Positions 1 to 5,891 of a DNA stretch of 64,000 nt are shown piece by piece. The position numbers and the translations under genes were made by a program. The notes below the pieces were generated by a model. The model did no database searches, was not told where the DNA came from, and was given only the letters and a program-made list of their open reading frames with translations. The first letter of the stretch is position 1, and each line of letters opens with the position of its first letter. The DNA is from Bacteroidales bacterium. Lineage in GTDB: Bacteria; Bacteroidota; Bacteroidia; Bacteroidales; UBA932. Where the stretch lies: NCBI GenBank assembly GCA_024401695.1, contig JAKSKN010000004.1, positions 1 through 64,000 on the forward strand, read 5' to 3'.

Positions 1-115
1 CGAGGACCGCGACAGCCTGTGCGCGCAGCTTACCGGCGTGCTTCTCGGTGCCGGATTCACCGTGACCGAGTCGTTTGCCGGATGCAGTGCGTCTGAGCTG
101 ATTGTAAAGGCGTAA
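1..115 (+). CDS. C-terminal end of an unknown protein (partial)
   Basis: An open frame enters from the left edge (codons begin at base 2) and ends at TAA 113-115, leaving 37 residues. The tail contains EDRDSLCAQLTGVLLGAGF. This resembles the tail of the next gene (DEDRDKLLLVMTALSTGAA), so the two may be tandem paralogues. The stop lies 3 bases before the next start, as expected in an operon. Function is not recognised. Confidence 0.6.
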   Translation, partial: EDRDSLCAQLTGVLLGAGFTVTESFAGCSASELIVKA

Positions 116-118
116 GTT

Positions 119-616
119 ATGGGCAGCAGGCAGACGGTAAAGTTGGAGTTGTCGTACAACGACGACGACGGCACGGTGTTGACGGAGTATATTCAAACCC
201 GCAACATCAACGAGGTTGCTCGTATGTGCTCCTATGAGTACAAGCTGGATAGCAACAACCAGGCCGAGGTTCCAGTGCCTGTGCTTGCGTTCATGCTTGC
301 CGCTTACGAGGCTGTACATGTGCTGCGTCCCAGCAGGCCGATTCTGTCGGGCGACGATCCGTACTCCGGAGGCGATCCGTTCATTAGGGGAGCGGCGCCT
401 TCGGTGTACTGGAGGATAGACCCGAGCAGGTCTGCCTGGGAGCTTGAGCTATACAGCAAGTTGAGCTCTTACTTGCCGTACGTGGGGGATGAGAACGACG
501 ATTTCGACGTTCACTTCTTCAACAAGTGCGACGAGGACAGGGACAAGCTGCTGCTGGTAATGACCGCGTTGAGCACAGGTGCCGCCTCGCTGAAGGCGAC
601 CGTGTACTACGCGTGA
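119..616 (+). CDS. hypothetical protein, 165 aa
   Basis: The ATG follows the previous stop by 3 bases. The protein is acidic and soluble, with no signal peptide or membrane segment. The middle contains a proline/glycine-rich stretch around residues 62-90, and the C-terminus (DEDRDKLLLVMTALSTGAA) resembles that of the truncated upstream gene. It is the last gene before a large inverted repeat and a tRNA promoter, so it probably ends an operon. Function is not recognised. Confidence 0.75.
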   Translation: MGSRQTVKLELSYNDDDGTVLTEYIQTRNINEVARMCSYEYKLDSNNQAEVPVPVLAFMLAAYEAVHVLRPSRPILSGDDPYSGGDPFIRGAAPSVYWRIDPSRSAWELELYSKLSSYLPYVGDENDDFDVHFFNKCDEDRDKLLLVMTALSTGAASLKATVYYA

Positions 617-625
617 GATAGTTTT

Positions 626-709
626 GGAACGCGGCCTTCGTATGTGTTGCGAAGGAGAGAGGTTGTGTCAACGGCGTATTGCAAGGCCGCGTTCCATTCC
701 TTGTTTTTT
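626..709 (+). terminator. large inverted repeat followed by a T-run, possible terminator
   Basis: GGAACGCGGCCTT (626-638) is perfectly complementary to AAGGCCGCGTTCC (683-695). The arms flank a 44-base interior that holds a smaller CTTCG/CGAAG hairpin. A run of T (704-709) follows 8 bases after the outer stem. The position just after a gene and before a promoter fits termination, but the long loop and distant T-run make this less certain than the other terminators here. Confidence 0.45.
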
Positions 710-730
710 GGTTATTTGCCAACATTTTTG

Positions 731-759
731 TTGACATTAGTAGTGGGCTATGCAAAAAT
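731..759 (+). promoter_or_regulatory. sigma70-type promoter for the tRNA at 768
   Basis: TTGACA (731-736) is followed by a 17-base spacer ending in the extended -10 element TGC, then AAAAAT (754-759). Transcription would start about 767, right at the 5' end of the tRNA. The -35 is perfect and the -10 matches 4 of 6 positions. Confidence 0.55.
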
Positions 760-767
760 AGCCGCAT

Positions 768-854
768 GCCCCAGTGGCTCAGTGGTCGACAGCGCGGGAT
801 TTGTAATCCTGTTTCACGCAAGTGGACTCGTCCGTTCAAATCGGACCTGGGGCT
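768..854 (+). tRNA. class II tRNA with anticodon TGT (Thr by anticodon)
   Basis: The acceptor stem is GCCCCAG/CTGGGGC with discriminator T854. The anticodon stem CGGGA/TCCTG encloses loop TTTGTAA with anticodon TGT at 802-804, reading ACA. The T arm GTCCG-TTCAAAT-CGGAC is canonical. The 18-base variable region (812-829) folds as TTCAC-GCAA-GTGGA, a class II feature typical of Ser, Leu and Tyr and not of Thr. CCA is not encoded. Amino-acid identity is therefore uncertain. Confidence 0.85.
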
Positions 855-896
855 GCAGGGTACACCCTGCTGACATCGCCCGGAAAGACGGGCAGA
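855..896 (+). other. two small hairpins downstream of the tRNA
   Basis: GCAGGG-TACA-CCCTGC follows the tRNA directly, then GCCCG-GAAAGA-CGGGC. Neither is followed by a T-run, so they may be processing signals between the tRNA and the outer-membrane protein mRNA, or leader structures of that mRNA. Confidence 0.4.
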
Positions 897-945
897 CTGG
901 TGGAGTTAGACATCCTATTAAAAACAATACAAAAATATCATCACA

Positions 946-1656
946 ATGAAAGTTGCTAAATACATAGTAGCCATGGTGGCGGCAGTTATGGCCACCGCGT
1001 ACGCAGGTCAGTCCGTTATCGCCAACCCGGCTCCGCAGAGCACTAGCGGTACATGGGGAGTGGAAGTGGCCGCTGTCTATAACTGGGGTCTCAACCAGTA
1101 TATGAAGAGCGACGTCATCGGTAAGAAGAACCACATCAACACCGTTGGCGGCGATATCACCGGAGTGTACAACATCGACGACAACCAGGCAGTCACGCTT
1201 CGCGTAGGCTACGGTTACGGTCAGGACAAGTTTGCACTCGTGGACGACTCGTACTCCAACACCCTCCGCGACCCCAACTGGCATGCCAAGGAGGTGCTGC
1301 ACCAGTTCACCATCATGCCTGGTTACCGCTATACGTGGGATATCAACCAGTCGTGGTCCGTGTACGCCGGTGCAAATGTGGGCCTTGCCGCCAACGTGGC
1401 AAAGCTTGACGTTACCGAGGAGCTGGACCGCCGTTCCTCCTACACCGAGTCCGCGCACAAGTCCGCATGGGGCTTTGCATGGAGCGTGGAAGTTGGCGGC
1501 AAGTACCAGATCGACGAGCATTGGAACGCGTTTGCTGCCGTGTCCTATAGCGGCAACACCGCCCGTCCCAATATCAAGTATGACGGTTACAGCGTAGGCA
1601 AGGTCCGTACGCAGCAGTACATCGGCGTGCGCCTTGGCGTGGGTTACGAGTTCTAA
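946..1656 (+). CDS. outer-membrane beta-barrel protein
   Basis: This 236-residue protein starts with a signal peptide (residues 1 to about 20, KYIVAMVAAVMATAYA, cleavage near AYA-GQ). It continues as alternating aromatic/polar strands (WGVEVAAVYNWG, AVTLRVGYGYGQ, FTIMPGYRYTW, YIGVRLGVGYEF) and ends in phenylalanine, the usual barrel-assembly C-terminal signal. The length suits an 8-10 strand OmpA/OmpX-like barrel. It should be exported and inserted into the host outer membrane. It follows a tRNA and hairpins and may share their promoter. In a phage it could alter receptors or block superinfection; that role is inferred. Confidence 0.8.
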   Translation: MKVAKYIVAMVAAVMATAYAGQSVIANPAPQSTSGTWGVEVAAVYNWGLNQYMKSDVIGKKNHINTVGGDITGVYNIDDNQAVTLRVGYGYGQDKFALVDDSYSNTLRDPNWHAKEVLHQFTIMPGYRYTWDINQSWSVYAGANVGLAANVAKLDVTEELDRRSSYTESAHKSAWGFAWSVEVGGKYQIDEHWNAFAAVSYSGNTARPNIKYDGYSVGKVRTQQYIGVRLGVGYEF

Positions 1657-1975
1657 TCGACAGTATACTGAACTATTAACTACTAGATATCGTTGAAGTG
1701 TTCTTTGTGCTGGTAGCGATACCATGCAATGACTGTGGAATAGACACTGGCAACCGGAACTAGACGGGGAGGAGGGCGCGAGCACGTCTGCAACGGGTGC
1801 AAGTAAGCTTGCCGGTTCGTATTAGAACCGGCATTTCGGGTGTATTCCCCATCGGAGGTCTGTAAAACCTTTGTCTAAAAATAAGATGGGAAGTCGGACG
1901 AGTGGAGCGTTACCTCATACACCCATCCTCACGTTGTGAAACGTCGGGTTTAGTTTGGTAAATGAATGATACGGG
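1657..1975 (+). other. gene-free stretch with RNA-like structure
   Basis: No convincing gene lies here. The sequence holds a strong hairpin GCCGGTTC-GTATTA-GAACCGGC (1811-1832) followed by a short T-rich stretch, a distant pair GATGGG/CCCATC, and a small hairpin ACGTT-GTGA-AACGT. It leads directly into the pseudoknot at 1976. It could be a terminator plus long leader, or a non-coding RNA. No tRNA cloverleaf fits. Confidence 0.4.
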
Positions 1976-2003
1976 ACCCCTGGCAGACGGGTTAAAGTCT
2001 GCC
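1976..2003 (+). promoter_or_regulatory. H-type pseudoknot, divergent member of a five-copy family
   Basis: Stem 1 is ACCC (1976-1979) with GGGT (1989-1992). Its loop holds GGCAGAC (1982-1988), which pairs with GTCTGCC (1997-2003) to form stem 2, linked by TAAA. The layout matches the four closely similar elements at 10791, 12462, 19706 and 25251 although both stems differ in sequence. A run of seven T follows at 2009-2015, and the next gene begins at 2026. It probably acts on the mRNA 5' region as a translational operator, attenuator or riboswitch. Confidence 0.6.
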
Positions 2004-2025
2004 TTAAATTTTTTTGTAAACCGGT

Positions 2026-2397
2026 ATGAGCAATTCAGCAGACAATACAAATAAGATAGAGTGCAGCGACACGGATATGCCTGCGGATTACGGTACCAAG
2101 TCTGAATTGGGTCTTGGTATCGCTGCTATGGAGAACGCACTGCGTACTGCCAAATCAATAAAGCTGGACGGTTGTGCCGCCACTTACGGCGATGACGACG
2201 GAATACCGTTGGTGGCAAGCGTGGACAGGGGAGGTTTCAGTACCGTTGTGCTTCTGCATAATATATTCTGGCTGTCCACCAGGGGCAACAAGTACACTGT
2301 CAAGTGGTGGGTGGATCCTACGCATTACATATCCGGATCGGCTGTTATACAGGTAATCAACAAGGAGTCCAAGAAAGATGAGGACAAAGAAGTATAA
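2026..2397 (+). CDS. hypothetical protein, 123 aa
   Basis: The ATG at 2026 lies 22 bases after a pseudoknot. The protein is small and soluble, with a charged end (KESKKDEDKEV) and no recognised domain. Its 3' end overlaps the next gene by 20 bases in another frame, so the two are probably co-translated. Confidence 0.75.
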   Translation: MSNSADNTNKIECSDTDMPADYGTKSELGLGIAAMENALRTAKSIKLDGCAATYGDDDGIPLVASVDRGGFSTVVLLHNIFWLSTRGNKYTVKWWVDPTHYISGSAVIQVINKESKKDEDKEV

Positions 2398-3208
2398 AAA
2401 ACCGTTTGACCATGTAGTCATAAACCTGGAGGTCAGGTACAAAATGGATTGCAACCTGTGGGGCTTGCATATACTGCCTTCAGACAAGCGCGAGCTGGAC
2501 TTCGGCAGGTTCATGGCGCACAAGCCGTCTTGGTACTACCGTAATTGCGGTTATGCAGAGTCGGTGTGGATGGTAGGATCACGAATAATAAGGAATGGCA
2601 AGGCGGGTGCGAGGGAGAGCAGCTCGACGCTCAAGTGGAGCACGGATCCCATCGGCATTAGCGAGCTGGCGCGCGACGAGGTGCGGGATTCTGTAATGGA
2701 CGACATAGAGTCTGTCCTGTACAGGTCGGTGGCGCGCATAACGCACAGCACTTTCTGCTCAAAAAGGGACGACGAAGTAGGTACCGTGCTGGGCGCTGGA
2801 GAGCTTGTGCGGCAGCGCGCAAGGGTGGCGTTGGTAAAGTTCATACTGGACTTGAAGTGGCATGGAGTCCTGAGTCCCGATAAGATAAAACGCGAAGACG
2901 GGAAGGTTGTGCTGTCCAAGTGCCTGCACATAGGAGACTTTGACGGCAACGACAGTGTGGAGTTCGTGTTCAGCATCGAACCGCACTACGACGATGCGTA
3001 TATAAAGTCGTTTTCCGGCAGGTTTCGCAGGCGTCACGAGAAGGCCCAGTACAAGCGCCTTGCAAGGCGTTACAAGGAGCTGAGCGCCAAGTACAAGGAC
3101 ATGGAGACACAGCTCAAGTTCGCACGGGCACAGTACGAGTCCATGAGGTCCAGGTTTATGTCATGTCAAAAGTATTTGGGTGCCGTACAAAGCGACGACG
3201 ACACATGA
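2378..3208 (+). CDS. hypothetical protein with C-terminal coiled coil, 276 aa
   Basis: The N-terminal part is basic and mixed. Residues from about 218 to 270 form a long charged helix (RRHEKAQYKRLARRYKELSA and onward) that should make a coiled coil. There is no signal peptide or membrane segment. It overlaps the upstream gene by 20 bases and ends before the tRNA operon promoter. Function is not recognised. Confidence 0.75.
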   Translation: MRTKKYKKPFDHVVINLEVRYKMDCNLWGLHILPSDKRELDFGRFMAHKPSWYYRNCGYAESVWMVGSRIIRNGKAGARESSSTLKWSTDPIGISELARDEVRDSVMDDIESVLYRSVARITHSTFCSKRDDEVGTVLGAGELVRQRARVALVKFILDLKWHGVLSPDKIKREDGKVVLSKCLHIGDFDGNDSVEFVFSIEPHYDDAYIKSFSGRFRRRHEKAQYKRLARRYKELSAKYKDMETQLKFARAQYESMRSRFMSCQKYLGAVQSDDDT

Positions 3209-3313
3209 CGAGTAAGATCTTCAGTTATACTTGATATTGCCGCTGATGTATTGCAGTGCATCTGTTTTTCGCTTTTTCGATGTAGGAAAATGCAATTGGT
3301 GACAATTTAAGTA

Positions 3314-3342
3314 TTGACTGTCGCTAGGTAGTATACGATAAT
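3314..3342 (+). promoter_or_regulatory. sigma70-type promoter of the tRNA operon
   Basis: TTGACT (3314-3319), 17 bases, GATAAT (3337-3342). Transcription should start about 3349, exactly where a perfect 11-bp hairpin begins. Both hexamers match consensus at 5 of 6 positions, making it one of the best promoters in the window. Confidence 0.75.
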
Positions 3343-3348
3343 AGGTGC

Positions 3349-3377
3349 GGTCAGCCTCCAGGGTAAGGAGGCTGACC
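3349..3377 (+). other. perfect 11-bp leader hairpin before the tRNA array
   Basis: GGTCAGCCTCC and GGAGGCTGACC pair perfectly around loop AGGGTAA. The hairpin sits at the predicted transcript 5' end and 4 bases before the first tRNA. A 5'-end protecting or processing role is likely. Confidence 0.6.
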
Positions 3378-3381
3378 GCAG

Positions 3382-3455
3382 GGATTGGTAGCCCAATTGG
3401 CAGAGGCAAACGGCTCAAACCCGTTACAGTGTGAGTTCGAGTCTCACCCAATCCA
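3382..3455 (+). tRNA. tRNA-Leu (anticodon CAA), short variable loop
   Basis: Acceptor GGATTGG/CCAATCC with A73; D arm GCCC/GGC; anticodon stem AACGG/CCGTT with loop CTCAAAC (CAA at 3416-3418); T arm GTGAG-TTCGAGT-CTCAC. The variable region is only about 5 bases, whereas bacterial tRNA-Leu normally has a long variable arm, so charging as Leu is inferred from the anticodon alone. Confidence 0.85.
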
Positions 3456-3463
3456 CTAATCAT

Positions 3464-3543
3464 GCCCCGGTGGTGAAACTGGTAGACGCGCTGGAATAAG
3501 GATCCAGTCCGAAAGGGTGGGGGTTCGAGTCCCTCCCGGGGTA
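3464..3543 (+). tRNA. tRNA-Leu (anticodon AAG)
   Basis: Class II tRNA. Acceptor GCCCCGG/CCGGGGT (first pair G-T) with A73; anticodon stem CTGGA/TCCAG with loop ATAAGGA (AAG at 3498-3500); short variable arm TCC-GAAA-GGG; T arm GGGGG-TTCGAGT-CCCTC. It reads CTT, and more widely if A34 is deaminated to inosine. Confidence 0.85.
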
Positions 3544-3550
3544 TTATAAT

Positions 3551-3635
3551 GGGTGGTTACTTCCGGCGGCCCGGAACCCTGTCTTGAAAACAGGAGGAGG
3601 CTAACAACCTTGGGGATCGACACCTCAGCCACCCG
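3551..3635 (+). tRNA. tRNA-Ser (anticodon TGA)
   Basis: Acceptor GGGTGGT/GCCACCC with G73, the serine discriminator. Anticodon stem CCTGT/ACAGG with loop CTTGAAA (TGA at 3585-3587); long variable arm. The T loop reads ATCGACA, with A where T54 is expected. Confidence 0.85.
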
Positions 3636-3638
3636 TAC

Positions 3639-3729
3639 GGATGCCTAAGCCTAATTGGTAAGGCAGCGGTCCCGAAAACCGCCAGTAGGGGTGACGAGCC
3701 CCGTCCCGGTTCGAGTCCGGGGGCATCCG
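3639..3729 (+). tRNA. tRNA-Ser (anticodon CGA)
   Basis: Acceptor GGATGCC/GGCATCC with G73; anticodon stem GCGGT/ACCGC with loop CCCGAAA (CGA at 3673-3675); variable arm GGGG-TGACGA-GCCCC; T arm CCCGG-TTCGAGT-CCGGG. All parts are canonical for serine. Confidence 0.92.
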
Positions 3730-3860
3730 CTGGCCAGCCAGGCGCCTCTACCTGGACGGTGCCACTCCCGACCTAGAGTGGCAGGCTCCGGTGTACGGCC
3801 TAGAGAAGTGGAATCCCCACGGTACACAAGATACCCTGCAAGTCGACTGCAGGTATCGTT
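3730..3860 (+). ncRNA. structured non-tRNA segment inside the tRNA array
   Basis: A chain of stems fills the gap between two tRNA-Ser genes: CCAGG/CCTGG, TGCCACTC/GAGTGGCA, GTGTAC/GTACAC enclosing GTGG/CCAC, and GATACC/GGTATC enclosing CTGCA/TGCAG. No cloverleaf fits and no protein frame is convincing. Candidate stable RNA processed from the tRNA transcript, or a degraded tRNA remnant. Confidence 0.5.
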
Positions 3861-3946
3861 GGAACCTTGCCAGAGTGGTAATGGATCGGCTTGCTAAGCC
3901 GCAGTCGGCCTTCAAGGTCGCGCTGGTTCGAGTCCAGCAGGTTCCG
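3861..3946 (+). tRNA. tRNA-Ser (anticodon GCT)
   Basis: Acceptor GGAACCT/AGGTTCC with G73; anticodon loop TTGCTAA (GCT at 3893-3895); variable arm CGGCC-TTCAA-GGTCG; T arm GCTGG-TTCGAGT-CCAGC. The outermost anticodon-stem pair (T-C) is mismatched. Confidence 0.88.
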
Positions 3947-3952
3947 CTTAAT

Positions 3953-4027
3953 CCGAGGGTGGAGAAGTCTAGTCATCTCGTCAGGCCCATAACCTGAAGA
4001 TCACCGGGGCAGAGCCGGTCCCTCGAA
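3953..4027 (+). tRNA. initiator-like tRNA-fMet (anticodon CAT)
   Basis: The acceptor CCGAGGG/CCCTCGA has a C1-A72 mismatch, a hallmark of bacterial initiator tRNA, with A73. The D stem GAGA/TCTC gives the initiator-type A11-T24 pair. The anticodon stem TCAGG/CCTGA encloses CCCATAA (CAT); two of the usual three G-C pairs are present (A29-T41 replaces one). The T stem ACCGG/CCGGT is good, but its loop GGCAGAG lacks T54, T55 and A58. The overall layout follows E. coli tRNA-fMet closely. Confidence 0.85.
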
Positions 4028-4033
4028 CTCTTA

Positions 4034-4106
4034 GGGAAGTTAGCTCAGTTGGTAGAGCGGCTGTTTTACACGCAGCTGGTCGGCGGTTCGAGCCCGTCAC
4101 TTCCCA
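4034..4106 (+). tRNA. tRNA-Val (anticodon TAC)
   Basis: Acceptor GGGAAGT/ACTTCCC with A73; D arm GCTC/GAGC; anticodon stem GCTGT/GCAGC with loop TTTACAC (TAC at 4067-4069); T arm GGCGG-TTCGAGC-CCGTC. Canonical. Confidence 0.92.
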
Positions 4107-4201
4107 TTCGTTAGGTGCTGTACCACGTTAGTTGGTGTATTTGGTGTTCTCATTACCCAGTTTGCGGTCTGGGCGCGAAAGCGATATAAAACCGCATCCA
4201 A
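4107..4201 (+). other. spacer with a nested hairpin between tRNAs
   Basis: TGCGGT and ACCGCA enclose a smaller CGC-GAAA-GCG hairpin with a stable tetraloop. No tRNA fits. It is probably a processing spacer or another small stable RNA. Confidence 0.35.
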
Positions 4202-4272
4202 GGCTGGGTAGCCAAGCGGTAAGGCAGGGGACTGCAAATCCTCTATCGCAGGTTCGATTCCTGCCCCGGCCT
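4202..4272 (+). tRNA. tRNA-Cys (anticodon GCA)
   Basis: Acceptor GGCTGGG/CCCGGCC with T73, the cysteine discriminator; anticodon stem GGGGA/TCCTC with loop CTGCAAA (GCA at 4234-4236); T arm GCAGG-TTCGATT-CCTGC. It ends 4 bases before the next start codon. Confidence 0.92.
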
Positions 4273-4276
4273 CTCT

Positions 4277-4579
4277 ATGGAAAATACTGTGAAGATAGCT
4301 GCTGTATGTCCTCGTTGCGGAGCTGACAGGTTGTATGTAGGCACAACTGTGCTGCGCTGTATCCCGTTTTACTCCATAGCGAAGGAGAATGGACCTGACG
4401 GCAAGCCCTTGTACGGAGCGCACGACCTGGACCTGGACGACGACGACCTGGACTATTCGTATTCGGACGGCAAGGACTGGTATGCATGTTCCAACTGCGG
4501 TAGTAGCTGGGACAGCATAGGTGCACTGGCCAAAGAGTGCTTCGGCAGCAATAGGGTTATACGCGAGACTGGCATGTAA
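4277..4579 (+). CDS. zinc-ribbon protein, 100 aa
   Basis: Two cysteine pairs, CPRCG (residues 11-15) and CSNCG (about 72-76), form a four-cysteine zinc ribbon around an acidic insert (LDLDDDDLDYSYSD). The pattern, with WDSIGALAKEC after the second pair, matches the N-terminus of the macro domain protein at 7038 (WDDIDELREC), so the two are paralogous. It lies inside the tRNA operon, 4 bases after tRNA-Cys. It probably binds nucleic acid or protein; the exact role is unknown. Confidence 0.8.
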   Translation: MENTVKIAAVCPRCGADRLYVGTTVLRCIPFYSIAKENGPDGKPLYGAHDLDLDDDDLDYSYSDGKDWYACSNCGSSWDSIGALAKECFGSNRVIRETGM

Positions 4580-4581
4580 TT

Positions 4582-4860
4582 ATGTCGCGTAGTTACAAAA
4601 AGTTGAAACGCCATTTAGGAAGGCACAGCCGTTGCGTCGATCCGGCCAGGCTGAATCCCTATAATGGCAAGTTTACCGGGGCTGGCCTGAAATACGGCGA
4701 GCTTCGTCATATTCAGGGGTATAGGCAGATGCTCCGCGTCAAGAGCGCAGCCAGGGAGGACGCCAAGGAGTTCCGGGTCAGCGGTCGGGCGAGGGAGGTG
4801 CCTATACAGGTTTGGTACGACCTTTGGGTCGAGGGAAGAATTAAAACAGCATGGAGATAA
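4582..4860 (+). CDS. small basic protein, 92 aa
   Basis: The sequence is rich in Arg and Lys (MSRSYKKLKRHLGRHSR at the start), as in an RNA- or DNA-binding protein. No family is recognised. It starts 2 bases after the zinc-ribbon gene and ends 1 base before pth, so the three genes form a tight set inside the tRNA operon. An RNA-related role is inferred from context and charge only. Confidence 0.75.
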   Translation: MSRSYKKLKRHLGRHSRCVDPARLNPYNGKFTGAGLKYGELRHIQGYRQMLRVKSAAREDAKEFRVSGRAREVPIQVWYDLWVEGRIKTAWR

Positions 4861-4861
4861 T

Positions 4862-5425
4862 ATGGGAAAGTACAAGTTGATAGTAGGACTGGGTAATCCA
4901 GAGGAAAGGTTTAACGGAACAAGGCACAATTTCGGGTTCAGGGTTGTCGACAAGGCCGTCAGCACGGCCGGCCTGACGTGGTGTGTGGACGCGACCAGCA
5001 AGGCGCTTGTCGCGTGTGGCGGTCACGTCGTGTTTGTCAAGCCTTGCACATTCATGAACCTTGTTGGAGAGTGCGTTGGAAAGCTTGCCGACAGGCTTGG
5101 TGTGTCAGCGAATGAAATAATCATTGTGCATGACGACACCGCGTTCAAGCTCGGTACTATGAAGCTTAAGCACGGAGGAAGCGCCCACGGCCATAACGGC
5201 CTGGCGTCAATAGCGCTGCACCTGGGATCGGATGATACCGACAGGCTCAGGCTGGGTATAGGCCGGCCTGAGGGTGTTCCCATGGTATCGCACGTGCTTG
5301 GCAAGTTTTCAGATACAGAGGATCCTGTTGTAGACAAGGTCGTTGAGGCGGCAGCGTCTGCGCTGGTGTTGTACGAGATGCCGTTCGATAAGCTGGCATC
5401 AAAGTACAACGGTTCTGTATTGTAG
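4862..5425 (+). CDS. pth: peptidyl-tRNA hydrolase
   Basis: Pth cleaves the ester bond of peptidyl-tRNA released from stalled ribosomes and recycles the tRNA. At 187 residues the protein has the normal bacterial length and keeps the family motifs: LIVGLGNPEERFNGTRHNFG with the catalytic Asn (about 12) and His (about 22), KPCTFMNLVG, VHDD with the catalytic Asp (about 91), GGSAHGHNGL and RLRLGIGRP. It sits inside the tRNA operon, so tRNA supply and recycling are co-expressed. The start ATG at 4862 is 1 base after the previous stop. Confidence 0.95.
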   Translation: MGKYKLIVGLGNPEERFNGTRHNFGFRVVDKAVSTAGLTWCVDATSKALVACGGHVVFVKPCTFMNLVGECVGKLADRLGVSANEIIIVHDDTAFKLGTMKLKHGGSAHGHNGLASIALHLGSDDTDRLRLGIGRPEGVPMVSHVLGKFSDTEDPVVDKVVEAAASALVLYEMPFDKLASKYNGSVL

Positions 5426-5432
5426 GATTTAT

Positions 5433-5552
5433 GGGGAAGCCGGTGCTGGGTGGCCCACCTTCACCCTGATAGGGGTTGCACGGGCATCGCAGGGTATGTC
5501 CGGGCAGCCTGGCAGGTCGGTCGCGGGAGGTTCGACTCCTCCCCTTCCCCCA
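5433..5552 (+). ncRNA. tRNA-like RNA with extra internal sequence
   Basis: GGGGAAG (5433-5439) matches CTTCCCC near 5544-5550. The 3' part has a perfect T arm (GGAGG-TTCGACT-CCTCC) and ends CCCA. The 5' part can form a D arm (GGTG/CACC) and a stem CACCC/GGGTT around TGATAG. About 45 extra bases lie between these and the T arm and form their own hairpins (CGGGCAT/ATGTCCG). The total of 120 bases is too long for an ordinary tRNA. It could be an interrupted or decayed tRNA, or a tRNA mimic. The anticodon is unresolved. Confidence 0.45.
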
Positions 5553-5557
5553 CAGCC

Positions 5558-5629
5558 GGTCTCGTAGTTCAATGGATAGAACGGCCCTCTCCTAAAGGGC
5601 AGATGTGGGTTCGATTCCCGCCGGGACTA
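5558..5629 (+). tRNA. tRNA-Arg (anticodon CCT)
   Basis: Acceptor GGTCTCG/CGGGACT (G1-T72 wobble) with A73; D arm GTTC/GAAC; anticodon stem GCCCT/AGGGC with loop CTCCTAA (CCT at 5591-5593); T arm GTGGG-TTCGATT-CCCGC. It reads AGG, an arginine codon used very often in this window. Confidence 0.9.
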
Positions 5630-5781
5630 TCCTTCGGTTTGCCAGAAATGGGATTCCGTTGTGACTAAAAAAGAAATCTTTTGTGCGACGCGAGAGGGCC
5701 CTGCACTGGTGGCAGGGTTTGCGCGAGCGAGGTTTTTTGAGGGTTAGCCTGCAGGGAGTGGTAGCTCCCTGCAGGCAAATT
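5630..5781 (+). ncRNA. structured segment between tRNA-Arg and a tRNA-like element
   Basis: Two strong hairpins are visible: CCCTGC (5699-5704) with GCAGGG (5712-5717), and a perfect 12-bp stem GCCTGCAGGGAG (5747-5758) with CTCCCTGCAGGC (5765-5776) around loop TGGTAG. No T-run follows and no protein frame is convincing. Candidate stable RNA or processing structure. Confidence 0.45.
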
Positions 5782-5880
5782 GGCGGCGGCATGGGCCGCA
5801 CCGAGAGGGGACGCGTGTCTGTTTGCTGCTTGCACGCGTCTGCAAAGCCGGTGTTGAGGGTTCGAGTCCCTCGGCTGCCT
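5782..5880 (+). ncRNA. tRNA-like RNA with atypical central domain
   Basis: The 3' part is a perfect tRNA T arm (GAGGG-TTCGAGT-CCCTC) followed by acceptor strand GGCTGCC and T. GGCGGC at 5782 can pair with that strand. The middle is not a cloverleaf: an 8-bp stem GACGCGTG/CACGCGTC carries a 15-base loop, and GCGGC/GCCGC forms another hairpin. It could be a tRNA mimic, a decayed tRNA or an interrupted one. Confidence 0.4.
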
Positions 5881-5891
5881 TCCGTTGGACG

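Noticed and set aside
5503-5880. Possible tmRNA, because GGCAGCC at 5503-5509 can pair with GGCTGCC at 5873-5879 across about 370 bases
   Set aside because: A complete tRNA-Arg gene lies between the two strands and no tag-peptide reading frame or tmRNA pseudoknot set is visible.
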